DNA from: Monodelphis domestica
Lineage: Eukaryota > Chordata > Mammalia > Didelphimorphia > Didelphidae
Reading direction: 5' to 3'
Length of the DNA: 64,000 nt
NCBI RefSeq assembly: GCF_027887165.1
Contig: NC_077228.1
Location: forward strand, 385,318,456-385,382,455
Positions within the stretch are counted from its first letter, which is position 1. Each line of letters begins with the position of its first letter. The notes below the pieces were generated by a model. That model saw only the letters and a list, made by a program, of their open reading frames with translations, was not told the origin of the DNA and did not search any database. Positions 34,128-45,614 of the stretch are shown here, in pieces. The position numbers and the translations under genes are program-made.

Positions 34128-34340
34128 GAGGCAGCATCATACATTGGAAAGAGGACTGAATTTGAAGTCACAAGGCATCAATTCAAATCTTGGCTCTGTC
34201 ATTTGTTCCCTATGTGAGCTTAGATAAGTCACTTTTCTGGGCCTCAGCTTCCTAATATGTAAAGTGAAGGGATTAGACTACATGACATGTAAGGTTCCAT
34301 CCAGTTCTAAACCTATTTTAAGATTGTATGATTCTTTGAT
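34128..34340 (+). mobile_element. CORE-SINE (MAR1-type), near full length
   Basis: 'gcagcatcatacattggaaa', 'caattcaaatcttggctctg', 'gggcctcagcttcctaatat', 'aaggttccatccagttctaa', ending 'gattgtatgattc'. Confidence 0.85.
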
Positions 34341-34344
34341 AAAT

Positions 34345-34865
34345 GCAAACAGAGACAATTCTGTTCAGTGACCATCAGATTATTAACCTTGAGTAAGGCA
34401 TAAAATAGGGAGACTGTGTTTAAGAACACAATAGTGTTCTTCCAGATGAAAGAAGGATTCCCTGTGGATGCTTAAATCTTCTGGATGCTCCTAGTGGCAG
34501 AGGATATTGTGCTGATTCCATCTAGCCCCTAACAATTCCATGGCCTCCTCAATGAGATCCATAATTACTCAAAAGAAATGAACCTAACAGTGTTTTAATC
34601 TATATTTAGATAAAAGCCTAAAGATGGGAGCAGTAAGAGAAGAGATTAGAAGTTAACAGTTAGATGCATTTATATGGAGTTCAGGGAAAGTTGGTTTTGT
34701 TAATTAGGCTAATGCCTAAATAACTAGCATTTGAAGACTCTGCACTCAGAAGAGAGACATTCATTATTATTATTATTGAGATGCTGTAAAATGAGAACTT
34801 GGACTTCAGATAGACCTAAAATCAACTCATTTGGATTTAATGAACATTCATTAAGCTCATTTACT
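34345..34865. other. Unassigned sequence
   Basis: Contains a (TTA)5 run near 34763. No gene seen. Confidence 0.4.
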
Positions 34866-34869
34866 GTGA

Positions 34870-34965
34870 GCAATACAAAGACAAATCTTGCTTACCAGCT
34901 CTATGACCATGGGCAAGTCACTTAAGCTCTCTTTTCTTCTGTAAAATGTGAATCACTTTACATAA
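34870..34965 (+). mobile_element. CORE-SINE fragment
   Basis: 'ccagctctatgaccatgggc', 'aagtcacttaagctctcttt', 'tctgtaaaatgtgaatcac'. Confidence 0.65.
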
Positions 34966-35129
34966 AATGGGTGTAATAGATAGATATTCCTGAGGGTGTC
35001 TAGTGATTCTCTAGATGACTAATGGATCAAGATTTTACCTACCCTCCTTCTTCAATGCCTCCAGTTTCCTCCTTCTTCAAATCTCCCTTCCTCCCCTCTT
35101 CAGAAGCCCTCAGCTTCCCCTCCCCCTTT

Positions 35130-35640
35130 CCCTTCAGTTTCACTCAGTGTGAACTATGATGTTTTAGAGAAAATCCTCTTTTCTCTTCTTTAACTCAAAT
35201 AAGGGTTTATTGGGGAAGACAGGAAAGGATGGCGGATAAGGTAAGAGGGATAGGTTTCCCTATTGTCTACAAAGAGCCTTGGTTTGGAGGGTACTGGGGA
35301 AATGGCAGTTGTCACAACTGTGACACAGAGTTGGTCAGAGAGGTATGTATGTCTGTATGTCTTCTTTTCTTCTAACCAGCCAGGTAACCTCAGTCAGTCA
35401 GCAAAAACTTCAGGGTCTTCACCATCAGCCACAAGCAGCCAAAAATTTAGCTTCTTCTCCCCCACTATGTCAGAAGTCAAAAAGGGTCCAGTTCAGAAGC
35501 TTCTCAGCCCAGTTCAGCCTGGCTTGGCTCCAACTGTCTTTCCTGGGAACATGGAATGTTCCTTTTGATTGACAGCTCTTCTGTCCTCAGCTTTCTGTCT
35601 TGCATGCATGCCTCTTCCACATGGGGAAACCACTGATTAG
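35130..35640 (-). mobile_element. Possible endogenous-retrovirus LTR
   Basis: On - an AATAAA (35205-35210) lies near the 3' end of a GC-richer non-coding block, an LTR-like layout. The + frames 35263-35568 and 35345-35572 show no domain. Boundaries and TSD not established. Confidence 0.35.
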
Positions 35641-35644
35641 GTTT

Positions 35645-36345
35645 TTGTACCAAATTAGGCAATGTATTAAAGACCTTTGTAAACTTTAAGGTGCTTTCTC
35701 AAGTTAGTTATTAGTATTAGTATTAGAGTGAGGCTGATGACTTTTGCAACGCTACCTACTTAAATTCAATTCAGGGGCAAGTCATGGTGATGCTATTGAT
35801 CATCTTTCAAAGAAAGGACAAACAATGTATTATTACATGATTAGAGAGAAGTCTAGAAGCTCATTTAGACTATATCAGAGGAGGGAAAATGTGAGTAGAG
35901 AGTTATATGTTCTATGTTGTCAAAGATTGAAAGAGTGTCTCTACTGTCTATATTGTCTGTGTGATCAGTCTATGTTCTGTGTTTTGTCATAGGCAGACAT
36001 TTCTCCACGGCTTTAGTGTAGGAGCTAAGATGACTTTTGCTCTGTGCTCTTTCTTGGCTTCAAATCAGGTGGTCTAATCCTAGGGTTACCAAGACTGCCT
36101 CCCTGACAAGGCATTTTCCCTGAGCCTTTTACATAGCCTTAGTTGCATTGTTAGGCTTGTTATGGCTTTCGTTGAGACTCAAGGTACTTCTGCCTTTATG
36201 ACAAGCATCACCTATCACAGCTTAAGAGAGCTACTCTTATTAGGCTTGATTCTGTTAGCATCTAATTCTTGGTTCTATAAGCCAAGTAAATATTGACTTC
36301 TCTTTTACTTATAAGTCTAATTTGTTTAATTTCTTGGTGTCCATG
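35645..36345. other. Unassigned sequence, possibly LTR-derived at its right end
   Basis: The last 100 bases ('ctaatttgtttaatttcttg' and 'gtgtccatgc') resemble the 3' end layout of the LTR-like block at 8.9 kb. Weak. Confidence 0.3.
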
Positions 36346-36349
36346 CTAT

Positions 36350-37018
36350 TATGGTGCTAAGGAATAGGTTGTTTTATGAGGTAATATACTAGGGTCTGGT
36401 AGAGACTGACAATATCAGAGCTGAAAAAGAATTTTAAAGTCTAAGGTCTAGTTCTAAGATTTCACAAATAATATTCCACATAAGAAACTTTAAAATGTGT
36501 ATTGTGATTCTGTTGTTCCCATACTTAAGAAAGTTTAAAGTCTAATTGAAGGGACAACACTAAAACACAAGTAGTATTTAAAGAACGACACAAAGCAGCG
36601 TGTAATTAAGTGCCAAATTGTGTGGGACAGAGGATAAATGCATTAGCTGTTCAGAAGAAAGGCCATTGCTGCAGTGACCAAGTAAGGCTTCAAAGGAAGT
36701 AGAACTTTCACTAGGTTCTAATTATTATCTTTTCAAATAATTAAGGATTTTGGTATACATGGAGGGGTTCAGAGGACAGAGGTGGGGAGTATGACGCTGC
36801 AGAACGCATTGAGAGGACTGCTGTGCTGGGCACCCTCTGAAACACCGGTTATTGAACACTTGAACACTTTCTTTACCCTAGGAACAAAAGTAGCTTCGTT
36901 TCCTCTTGGGGTGTTATGGCCAGATAGTCTAATATGCAACAATTGTTTATTGCCTAGTTCAGAGTATTGTACATATGAGAAACAGCAAGGGAGAAGACAG
37001 AAGATGAAGGTGGGGAAA
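36350..37018. other. Unassigned sequence upstream of the gene promoter
   Basis: No repeat firmly recognised, possibly single-copy DNA. A + frame at 36782-37024 has no domain. Confidence 0.35.
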
Positions 37019-37019
37019 G

Positions 37020-37480
37020 GGTAAGAAAGGGTTGAGTGGTGGAGGAGAGAGAGAGAAGAGGAAAAGAGGGTGAGGATCATAGATATGGAGATAGAAATCA
37101 TCTTAGAAATCATTTCCTTGTTTTATAGATGAAGAAACCAGAGAGATTATTGAATTTGACCAAGGTCACACAAGCAGTTTGTTAAATGCATTATAGCCCA
37201 TATCTGACATAGGTTCTTTGCTTCCACGCTCACTCTCCAATGTTGCACTGTTTCTGGGAAAGGATATGAAAAACAGGAAAGGGGGAAACAAGGAGACATG
37301 AAGAAAAGCATCGGGAAGAGAAAGAAGCGAGCAAAGGGAAAGAGGGAGTCTAAAGGGGGGAGAAAAAGAGGACGAGGAACGGAGAGAAAGAAATAGAGAA
37401 ATAAAGGAAAAAGGAAAGAACGGGGGTGGTGGTTGGAGAGACAGACAGACAGACTCCATCCTCTCTGGACCTAGGAGAGC
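37020..37480 (+). other. Purine-rich sequence upstream of the CpG island
   Basis: Long GA-rich runs on the + strand (37035-37075 and 37260-37430) with a short antisense MIR-like piece between. Open frames on the - strand here are serine/leucine/proline-rich translations of the polypurine and are probably not coding. It may be promoter-proximal DNA. Confidence 0.4.
37085..37190 (-). mobile_element. MIR-type fragment, antisense
   Basis: 'ccttgttttatagatgaaga' and 'tgaccaaggtcacacaagca'. Confidence 0.6.
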
Positions 37481-38060
37481 GACTTCCTCCTTTTTATGAG
37501 CCTGCCCTGCAGAAGGCGTGGTCAAGGGGAGGGAGGCACCCCTGGCGCGGGCTGGGCAGAGGGTAGGCTCCAATGGGAACGTCGAGGTTTGCCCGCCCCC
37601 CACCTCCTTCGGGGCAATGAGAAGCTAGTAGAGAGAGGCGAGGTAGCCGGCCCTCTTAGGGGAGTTTGCTCTGGAGTGGATAAACGGCTGAAGTGGCGCG
37701 GGCTCGGACTCAATCTATCCTGCCGGCCAGCCCCCAACTCCCGCCCAAAGAGAAGGTGGGGGGGTCGGGGGAGGCTCAGCTGGAGGCCAGAGCTACTGGC
37801 CCAAGCTGCTGGTCAAGGAGGAAAGTGTGGTCTGCCTGGAAAAGAAGAAGCGCCCAGAAAGTTGGCGTCCTCCGCCGGTGGAGCCATGATCTGGGGAAGC
37901 AACCTTGACCTCGCGCCTTGGAGCGTAGCGGGTCCACCCCTGCTGGCCCCTCGGCTGCTGCCCACTCTGCGATCTCTGCTTTTGCTGCTGCTGCTGCTGC
38001 TGCTACTCCCAGCATCGGCGCCGCTGGCCGGGCGCGCGGAGAAACTAGGTGAGTGTTGTG
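37480..38060 (+). promoter_or_regulatory. CpG-island promoter and 5' UTR of the signal-peptide gene
   Basis: GC content and CpG count rise sharply against the AT-rich surroundings. A CCAAT box (37570-37574) and a reversed GC box (37592-37604, cccgccccccacc) lie about 300 bases upstream of the ATG. No TATA box was seen, as expected for a CpG-island promoter with dispersed starts. The transcription start cannot be fixed; the 5' UTR probably begins between 37600 and 37850. Confidence 0.65.
37886..38048 (+). CDS. First coding exon of a signal-peptide protein (tentatively DCBLD1-like)
   Basis: Seen: an ATG with G at -3 opens 54 codons, beginning MIWGSNLDLAPW, then an uninterrupted leucine run (about residues 32-42) and a small-residue stretch PASAPLAGRA typical of a signal-peptidase region. 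The frame reaches CTAG|GTGAGT, a strong splice donor, leaving a phase-1 exon end. The exon lies in the only clear CpG island of the window. Known: phase-1 junctions right after a signal peptide are common in CUB, Ig and other extracellular-domain proteins. Inference: this is exon 1 of a secreted or type I membrane protein. The pattern SAPL-xxx-AE-x-LG just before the junction resembles the end of the DCBLD1 (CUB/LCCL/discoidin receptor-like) signal region as I remember it, but this is a short, low-complexity match. No exon 2 was recognised before the window end, so identity stays open. Confidence 0.62.
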
Positions 38061-38690
38061 GCCGCCGGCCCGGAGCACCACCCACCCCCACCCCAACTTT
38101 TCTAGGCGAGCTTATCCGGGTGCCTGCCCCTGCCGCCTGCTGGTGCTAGAGATACTCCTGAGGCTGGGGGCCTGAGGGGATCGAAAAGCTCGGGGGAGGA
38201 AGGAAGTTGGATTAGCCGCCACCACCTCTCCAAATCCTGTGCCAGGCAACCCGCATTTGGACCTTAATCCTGGGGTCCCAGCCTCAGGCGAAATGAGCTC
38301 TTGGGGGATGAGCCGTCCGCCAGTCCCACGAATAAACTATCCAAAAGAACAAAACCAAAAGCCTGTTCTTATGTTATCCCTAGTGTGCTCCCAGTTTAAT
38401 TCTGATTCCCTGGCTGTTGGCCTCCTGAGAAATGTCACAGCACCAAGCTCTTACATTTCCGTGTTTGTGTGTGTGCATGTTTGTGTGTGGGTGGCTCTCT
38501 GTGTAGGAAGGGTATAGAGGTGAGAGAAGGTATAAATAGTATAAAAAAAAAAGTCCCCATTAGAGCAGGTATCAATGGATTACCAACTCCATTGGGGGCT
38601 TTTTTTACGATAGTAGGTTAGCTGAGCAACAACAGCATTAAAAGTGACTTGTTTTTTGGGAAAAGAAACGTAAAGGTGGTAGTGGATAGA
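38060..38690. other. Start of the putative intron, no repeat
   Basis: GC-moderate sequence grading out of the CpG island; a short GT-rich run near 38460-38495. No exon seen. Confidence 0.4.
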
Positions 38691-38704
38691 ATGGACCTCT
38701 TTTT

Positions 38705-38899
38705 TTTTTTTTTAAACCCTTACCTTTCGTCTTGGATTGACTCCAAGGCAGAAGAGTGGTAAGGGCTAGAAAATGAGGGTTAAGTGACTTGCCCAGGGTC
38801 CCACAGCTGGGAAGTGTCTGAGGGCACATTTGAACCCAGGACCTCCCGTCTCAAGACCTGGCTCTAAATCCACTGAGCTACCCAGCTTCCCCCAGACAA
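38705..38899 (-). mobile_element. tRNA-derived SINE with TSD
   Basis: T-run, 'aacccttacctttcgtcttg', 'gttaagtgacttgcccaggg', 'tttgaacccaggacctcccg', head 'ccactgagctacccagcttc'. GACCTCTTTTT at 38694-38704 and 38900-38910. Confidence 0.93.
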
Positions 38900-38920
38900 G
38901 ACCTCTTTTTGATAAGTTAG

Positions 38921-39229
38921 CAGAGGTTCTTAACCTGGAGTCCAGGGACCCCACTCCTACTCCTTACTCTCCATGGTCCGCAAGATAGATATCAGAGGGT
39001 CAGGGAAAAAATTGTCTTGATTTTCACTAAACTCTAAGGGAAATTAAGCATTTCCTTCAGTTCGTTAGAAATATTCTAAGAAGGGGTCCATAGACTTCAC
39101 TAGCACTTAGCACAATGCTTGGAACACAGTAGGCATTTAATAAGTGCTTATTGCCCGAATGTTGGGGTTTTTTTTTCCCCACTAGACTACTAGAGGAGCC
39201 CATGATAAAAACAAGGTTAGGAATCACTG
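38921..39229 (-). mobile_element. hAT-Charlie-like element with an L2 tail inside
   Basis: Left end CAGAGGTTCTTAACCTGGAG, 'aagaaggggtccatagactt' (antisense 5' part), right end 'aaggttaggaatcactg'. An L2 tail sits inside at about 39097-39160. Confidence 0.7.
39097..39160 (+). mobile_element. L2 3' tail fragment
   Basis: 'gcacttagcacaatgcttgg', 'acagtaggcatttaataagt', 'gcttattg' are the L2 terminal sequence; only about 60 bp. Confidence 0.7.
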
Positions 39230-39865
39230 AATTCGAGTGATAAACACTATTGTTCTTATCTACCCCTTTGGTTCCCAATCCTGTCGACTTACTTTATCTT
39301 GAGCATTTGAGTGATTGATTCAATAATTGCCCTCAGCCCATCCTCCTCTTTTAGTCTGTTCTTTTTGCCTGATCTGGCCAGTGCCATGTGTGGTTTGACC
39401 TAGTTAATCCATACCTAGTTTATCCTTGAGGCTGAGACTCCACCAGATTAAAGTAGTAAACAATCCTATGAGACATGTGTAACTGATTTGTTAATCTTTC
39501 TTAATTAGCTCTAATCTGAATGAAGAAAAGGAGAGAAAGAATGCATTGAGGCAGTCTGACCCCAAGGGATGCTTTTTGTGCCCACTGTCCTCTTCTGCCT
39601 CGGTTTTCTTTCCTTCTTCCATATCCTCCACTTGACAAATAATGTTGCTATTATCTAATAGTAATGACTCTTTTGGGGAAAAAAAAAGAAAAAAACCCTG
39701 ATCAGTGAGCCCTTCTGTACCATCTTATATAAAACAGAAAGAAAACTAAAAATAAACCAAAATATGGCAGTTTTCACAGTGCCTTGTGACAGTTGTTGGC
39801 AAGATTATAAGCATTAATTCATGGTACTAATTAGGAATTATTAGCAATTCATTGTGAAAATGAAT
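39230..39865. other. Unassigned sequence
   Basis: No repeat or exon recognised. Confidence 0.4.
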
Positions 39866-40012
39866 ATTTTAGCTTGAGAGGCATCATGGCTCAATGGACT
39901 AAGAATTGAATTCAGTCAGGAAGACCTAGGTAGAAGTCTCACCTCTGGCAACAAATGCTCCTGAACAAGTTACCTAGCCTCTCTGAGTACTCTCTGGCAA
40001 CTCTCTAAGACC
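39866..40012 (+). mobile_element. SINE (CORE-type), diverged
   Basis: 'gaggcatcatggctcaatgg', 'aggaagacctaggtagaagt', 'ctgaacaagttacctagcct'. Confidence 0.65.
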
Positions 40013-40079
40013 GTATATAATATTATAGGATAATATTGTATACTGTATTGAACATTAAATGATCTGTAGTGATTTTTCA

Positions 40080-40690
40080 GTAAGGTATTTTCTGAAGTGT
40101 AGGTATGACCATGTCACCCCTCCTTTTTCCTCTCATCCCCATTACCTTCCTAGGAAGTTTCAGTGGCTCCCTCTCATCTCCAGGATCAAATATAATATTC
40201 TCTGGCATTTAAAGCTGTTAATAACTCGACTACATCCTTCCTTTCAAATTACTGCCTTCTATCTTCTAACAGCCACATGGACCTACTTGCTGTTCCTCAC
40301 ACATAATTCTCCAACTCCCACTTCAGTGCCTTAATGCTCGCCATCACCCATGTCTATAACACTCTGCCCAAGATCTTATCTCCTTCTTTTAGTTTCCTTG
40401 GCTCCCTCCAAGGTTTAGTCCAGATCCCACCTTATGTAGGAGGCCTTTTTAGTCCCACCCCCCTCACCCATTAATATATTGATTCCCCCTTTTAGGTGAT
40501 TATTTTCATTCCTGTCTTTATATAACTTGTAGGTTATGTGTTAGTCCTCGAATTTGAATATAAGCTTTCTGAGGACCCAGACTGGGCTCTGTTTCTTGTT
40601 GCTTTACCTTTCTTTGTAAACTCATAGTTTATCACAGTGCTGCCACTAAGTAAATGCTTGGTAAGTGCTAATTAAATCACTGGTCTGTAT
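40080..40690 (+). mobile_element. L2 LINE, 3' end
   Basis: 'gtatgaccatgtcacccctc', 'tcatctccaggatcaaatat', 'cacatggacctacttgctgt', tail 'atcacagtgctgccactaag' and 'taaatgcttggtaagtgct'. The + frame 40059-40334 is L2 ORF2 C-terminal remnant. Confidence 0.88.
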
Positions 40691-40694
40691 TGGC

Positions 40695-41403
40695 TTGAAG
40701 GTTCTCCTTATTGGACTTTCCTACTTCATTGAAATCACCCCCCCCCAAAAAAAAAAACAGAACAAAACAAAACAAAAAACCAAGAATGAATTGCCTTTTT
40801 AAATGTTGAACTTTGAGCACCATAATACACATATATAGTAGTTACTCAAATACCAATTATTTAAACCAGTTTTTTCCTTTTCTTTTCAAGTCATGAAGCA
40901 TACCTTAAGGACCACTTTTTAAGTACAATAGATGGGTGAACCAAAACTCGAGGTACTTACTATGCTAGTGCATTTAAGGCTCTTACCCATGCTTCTAAAT
41001 GAATCTGAAGATCTATGTCCATCCAGTTCATTAACTAGACATTTTCTTTGAACAACAGCTTTCTGGGAGGAAGTTAGCAGTGTGACTATGTAAATACCTA
41101 TAATTTGGCTTTAAATTGAATATGTCATTACAGATGACTGATGGAATGTGATACATTTCTCATAGCTACTATTTCAGTTTCTATAAAGTAATATGTAAGT
41201 TTAGAATGTAATGGGCATTAATAAAGGATGAGGACACTTAAAATCAAAAATCATAGATTTGAGAGCATGAATAAGATTACAATAATAATAATAATAATGA
41301 ATTAAATAACAATTCACGTTTTGATTTGTTGGCTTGCACAAAGCTAGTAGTAGTAAGACCTAGAAATTGAATCCATATCTTTGATAATCCAGTGATTGGG
41401 GGT
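40695..41403. other. Unassigned AT-rich sequence
   Basis: Includes a C-run/A-run (40738-40778) and (AAT)n at 41281-41299. No exon seen. Confidence 0.4.
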
Positions 41404-41407
41404 CACA

Positions 41408-41447
<40 letters not shown>
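41404..41447. repeat. (CA)n microsatellite
   Basis: About 44 bp of CA repeats with one 'ta' interruption. Confidence 0.97.
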
Positions 41448-41448
<1 letters not shown>

Positions 41449-41449
41449 T

Positions 41450-43985
41450 CCTGGACTGCTTCTCAATAATACTACTTCATGTGAATTGAATTTTATTGCA
41501 AAATTGAACAAAAATAAGGCTTTGAGGGAGAAAATAGAGCATTTGATTATGAATGGTACCCACATATACATCTTCCTTAATTGTTAGAATGAAATATTTT
41601 AGTGTTTTCTTCTCAAAGACCTAACTTAAACAAATTATCCAATTTTGAGTCCTGGAAATGTGTTACTTTCTTAGGAAGTTAGGTGGTGGATCTAGTTGTT
41701 TTTGTTATGTCTTCATGTTCCATTTTTAGGAGATAATCAGCAGTAACCTTGAAAAAAGGCATTCATCTAGCTGTTTTGGATGAATAACAGTTTGTTCTAC
41801 ACGAGAAAAAAACAAGAATGTTTATTTCATTTTCTTTGCTTTGTTCTTCCAAGAGAATATTCAGTAATACATAAGTGTGAGGACCATTTTTGGAACTCCG
41901 AAACTTCTTTTTAAAGCTGATATAGGGATGCAGAAACAGACTTTTATTTTACATAGTTGACATATTTCAGGGACATAATTTGATCTGTCCTGTATCCAAA
42001 GCTGTGTAACAATGAGCAATGTTATAATAGGATTTAGTGTACATACTCATAAGGCTGATCTGTGGGATTATTTTAAATCATGCATGGATTGCAGTTTGGC
42101 AACACCATGTTTCAGTGTTGGTCCCTCATATCTGCTTAACTGAAAGCAAGTATTGGCACAAGCTGTTCTAACATAATTTTTGTCACTTAGAGAATAAAAT
42201 TTAGTTTCATAAGGCAGACTAGTCTTTCTTTTGACTTTCTGATATAGATACAATGACTATAATTTATTCCCAATCTTATTGCCTGGATAGTAGACTGTAT
42301 AGAGCACTATGATGAATACCTATGGGTCATGAATGAGATTTGTTTTCTATGGGTCTTTGAAATAGAAGCCCAGTGGTCAGAAAAGTGCATGCCAATGGAA
42401 CAGCTGGCATGATGTCACCTGTGCCCCCTATGTAGATGATTTGTTCTATTCCTACACATAATATTTACACTAAATATTTCAGGAAGGAAATGAGTTACCC
42501 CAAAACAACTAAAAATGGTTCAAAGAATATTTGTTAAAAAAAAAAGACTTTAACTTTGATCTTATCAAAACAGGATTTTTTTTTTTATCTCCTTACTTTA
42601 GATACTTGATAACCTGCTAACCTCAGGATGCTATAAATAGTCTTGGGGATGAAAAGGAAAATCTATAATCTTAAATAAATTAAAGTTGCTGTTTTTTTTT
42701 AAGTTGTTTGGAGAGAAATTAAACTATGATATTTTGGGAGGGTTTCATTTATGTGGAGATAATACAATTTATTTTTTCAAATAATTCTAAGAGTTTATGA
42801 AGTTTATGAAGAATAGCCAAATAATATGAAATTTATTGTTCTCAGTATTCTGAAATTAGCTGTGGGAATATCAATCACCAATTGCATTAAAAAGCCTCAT
42901 TCCTTTCACCATTTATTAGTTTACTGAGTAAGCACTGGAGAGTAGAATATAAAAAGAGTCAAGAAATAACCTCCTGCCCTTAGGATCATATATCTAAAGC
43001 TGCAATCCTTAAGGCTAATCCCCATTTTTACACATGAGAAAACCGAATCTTAGATAGGTTAAGTGATTTACTCAAAGCTTACAGGAAGTATAGAGCAAAA
43101 CTGGGTTTTTGAACTGAGGTTCAGTTCTCTTTGCACTGTACCATACAGCCTTGGAGACATTGTTGTTTATCTGAGACATTAAGACATATACATGAAATCA
43201 TTCCCAGGCAAAGTAAAGAAATGGTGTATAAAAGACGACTGCTAAAAATGCCTTTTGGTTTTTAGGAAAATGAAAAAAATTGTAAGGAAAATTTTTAAAG
43301 AGAAATTAACATTTTAAAAGAAAAGATTTAATTCTGGCTAGTCAGATTTAGGGCATTTAAGTGAAGAGAAAAGAACATGGATTTCTATCTTCTTTTTTCC
43401 CCTCCCCTTTAAAGAATTTTAGTCTGTGGGAGCAATTTGCCTTTTTGAAGTTGAAAAGTCATGTTGATGTAATCTTCCAGATGTTCAGGCCTTAGTTGTG
43501 GTTAAAAATAGTTGTTTGTTTGGGGGTGGAGGGTTGTTGCTTGTCAATGAAGAAGTCGCATGTTTATTTGTGGCCACAGTCCCTTATGTAGAAATATGGT
43601 CAACTTTTTGGCCTCTAGGGCAGTTGTCCAGAGTCAATCCTGCAAAAGGGTTCCTTTTTGGTTTAAAAAAAAAGAAAGAAAGAAAGAGGAAAAGGAGGAG
43701 GAAGTCTAGGATTTGCTTAACCTGAATATTTTGGAAGAGCGCTGTTTTGTAGTTTGAAAGAATCGGGTGGAGAAAAATGATATATTATTTAGATTTGAAA
43801 ACACATATTGAAATGTGATTATTGCCATCTGTTTCAGGACTACATCAATCTTACTTGAACAAAAGATCTTAGGAAGCTCTGAGAATCATTTACTGGCAGT
43901 ACTACGAAGGCTCTTTTAAATCAATTGTCCGTGACAATTTTAGTTGAGAAATCAAGGGACTCGGACTTAGGCAAATGCTAAGTGG
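41450..43985. other. Unassigned intron sequence, low repeat content
   Basis: About 2.5 kb without recognisable LINE, SINE or LTR, apart from short A/T runs, a MIR-like piece near 43030-43150 ('acacatgagaaaaccgaatc') and AAAG repeats near 43669-43690. The largest stretch here that looks single-copy. Confidence 0.45.
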
Positions 43986-43989
43986 ATGA

Positions 43990-44098
43990 AATTATTCTAT
44001 TAGAATAGACTCCTTTGGAGAATCACTTCTGAAACTTACTAGTCCTGTAAACTTTGGCAACACTAACCCCTCAGTTCTCTTATCTGTAAAATGGGGAT
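43990..44098 (+). mobile_element. CORE-SINE fragment
   Basis: 'tctgaaacttactagtcctg', 'cctcagttctcttatctgta', 'aaatggggataacaata'. Confidence 0.7.
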
Positions 44099-44104
44099 AA
44101 CAAT

Positions 44105-44345
44105 AGGGGGAGCTAGATGGTACAGTGGCTAGTGTCCTACCTGAAATCAGAGAGGGACCCGAGTTCAAATTTTCCTTCAAATACATCCTGGACATGTGAC
44201 CTTGGCAAGTCACTTAAGACTGTTTGCCTCCCTTTCCTCATTTGTAAAATGAGCTGGAGAAAGAAATGTCAAATCACTCCAGTATCTTTGCCAAGAAAAC
44301 CCCAAAAGGGGTCAGGAAGAGTTGGGCACAACTGAAAACAACTAC
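44105..44345 (+). mobile_element. SINE with RTE/BovB-like tail, full length
   Basis: Head 'gggagctagatggtacagtg', B box 'gagttcaaattttccttc', tail 'actccagtatctttgccaag' and 'ggtcaggaagagttgggcac', then 'caactgaaaacaac'. Confidence 0.9.
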
Positions 44346-44349
44346 AAAT

Positions 44350-44840
44350 CAGAAAACTAATATAAATAGAAAACTCTTTTCCAGCTATATGCCAATGTCA
44401 ACTATTATTATGAGATTTTTTTATATGTTTACTGCACATAGCATGTTACTTTGTCACGTCTTGAAAGTCTTCTAGATCAGTGCTCTATTAACACATACAG
44501 GCTTGTTTCCTTTCTCCTTCGTCCTTTGGTTTGGGTGCTGTTTTGAAGTTTGTAATAAACGTTAGCAGAAATTCCAGGTTTTTGCTGTTTATAGAATCCT
44601 GTCATAAGTGCATACTGCAAGATAATTTAATGATTTATTAGAAAGGCTGCCAGGAATCACTTGGAAATTTTGTAATAAGGAAAGATTTTATTTCCTACTT
44701 TTGCTTCTGAATTCTCTCACTTGTTTCTCACTGAGTTGGGAATTTTTCCCCAGACAAGTATCCTCTTTCTGGAAAGACAGACTACAGGATTGCTTCTAAC
44801 CCTCCCTTTCCCCTGACCCCCAAAGCAATTTTTAATTTTC
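44350..44840. other. Unassigned sequence
   Basis: No repeat or exon recognised. Confidence 0.4.
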
Positions 44841-44844
44841 TTCT

Positions 44845-45180
44845 CATTTTAAGACCTTACTCAGGTATCACCTCTTCCTTGGAAATTTCTCTAATTCAAC
44901 CCTACTCCTTCACCACCCCTCAAAGTGGTTCACCCAAAGTGATCCCTCCATCCTAAAGGTTTTCAATGTTCCTTTTTATGATACCCTCCTTTGTCCCTTT
45001 CACATTCTATCTTATGTTACCTTTATGTCTGTAAATGGCACCTACCTGTATTATACTGTAAGCTTCTTGAGGGCACGGACAGTTGGGGTTTCCATTTTTG
45101 TTATCCCCAGGACTTAGTATTATATATAGTGCCTTGTATATAAGGGACTTCGTAAATGGGCATTCATTGATATAGGGAGG
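44845..45180 (+). mobile_element. L2 LINE, 3' end
   Basis: 'aggtatcacctcttccttgg', 'gtaagcttcttgagggcacg', 'cccaggacttagtattatat', 'atagtgccttgtatata'. Confidence 0.82.
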
Positions 45181-45339
45181 AAGGTGGAGGTGGAGATACA
45201 ACACAAAGTTGTTGGACTCGATCCTGACTATTGCTTCAACTTCTCTATGCAATCAGTGACTAAGTCTGGGCAATTCAGCCTCCAAAGCATCTCTCAGATC
45301 TCTCCTCAGTCTCTACAATATCTCTCAAATCTCCACTCA

Positions 45340-45610
45340 GGTTGAGGAGGTTTGGGATTTTATCCTAGAAGTATTAAAGACTTTTAATGATGGAAGGCAT
45401 GGTTAGAGCTATAACATTAATTTGTCAGTTCTGCCAAGTATGGCTTGGAAAGGGGAGAGAACAGAGTGGAGGTTATTAAAGTAGGTTATGACAGAAATCC
45501 AGGTAAGAGAGGATGAGGCTTGAACTAGGGTAGAGGGTTTACAGGTGAAGGGAAGATAACTTAAGACTGTCATAAACTTTTGTGATTTAAAAGGATGATT
45601 CATGAAGGAT
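45340..45610 (-). mobile_element. L2 LINE fragment
   Basis: 'tttgggattttatcctagaa', 'ggatgaggcttgaactaggg', in antisense L2 order. Confidence 0.65.
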
Positions 45611-45614
45611 CTAA

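Noticed and set aside
37166..37603. 145-codon - strand frame as a divergent gene from the CpG island
   Set aside because: Composition reflects antisense of purine-rich DNA; no plausible start context or domain.
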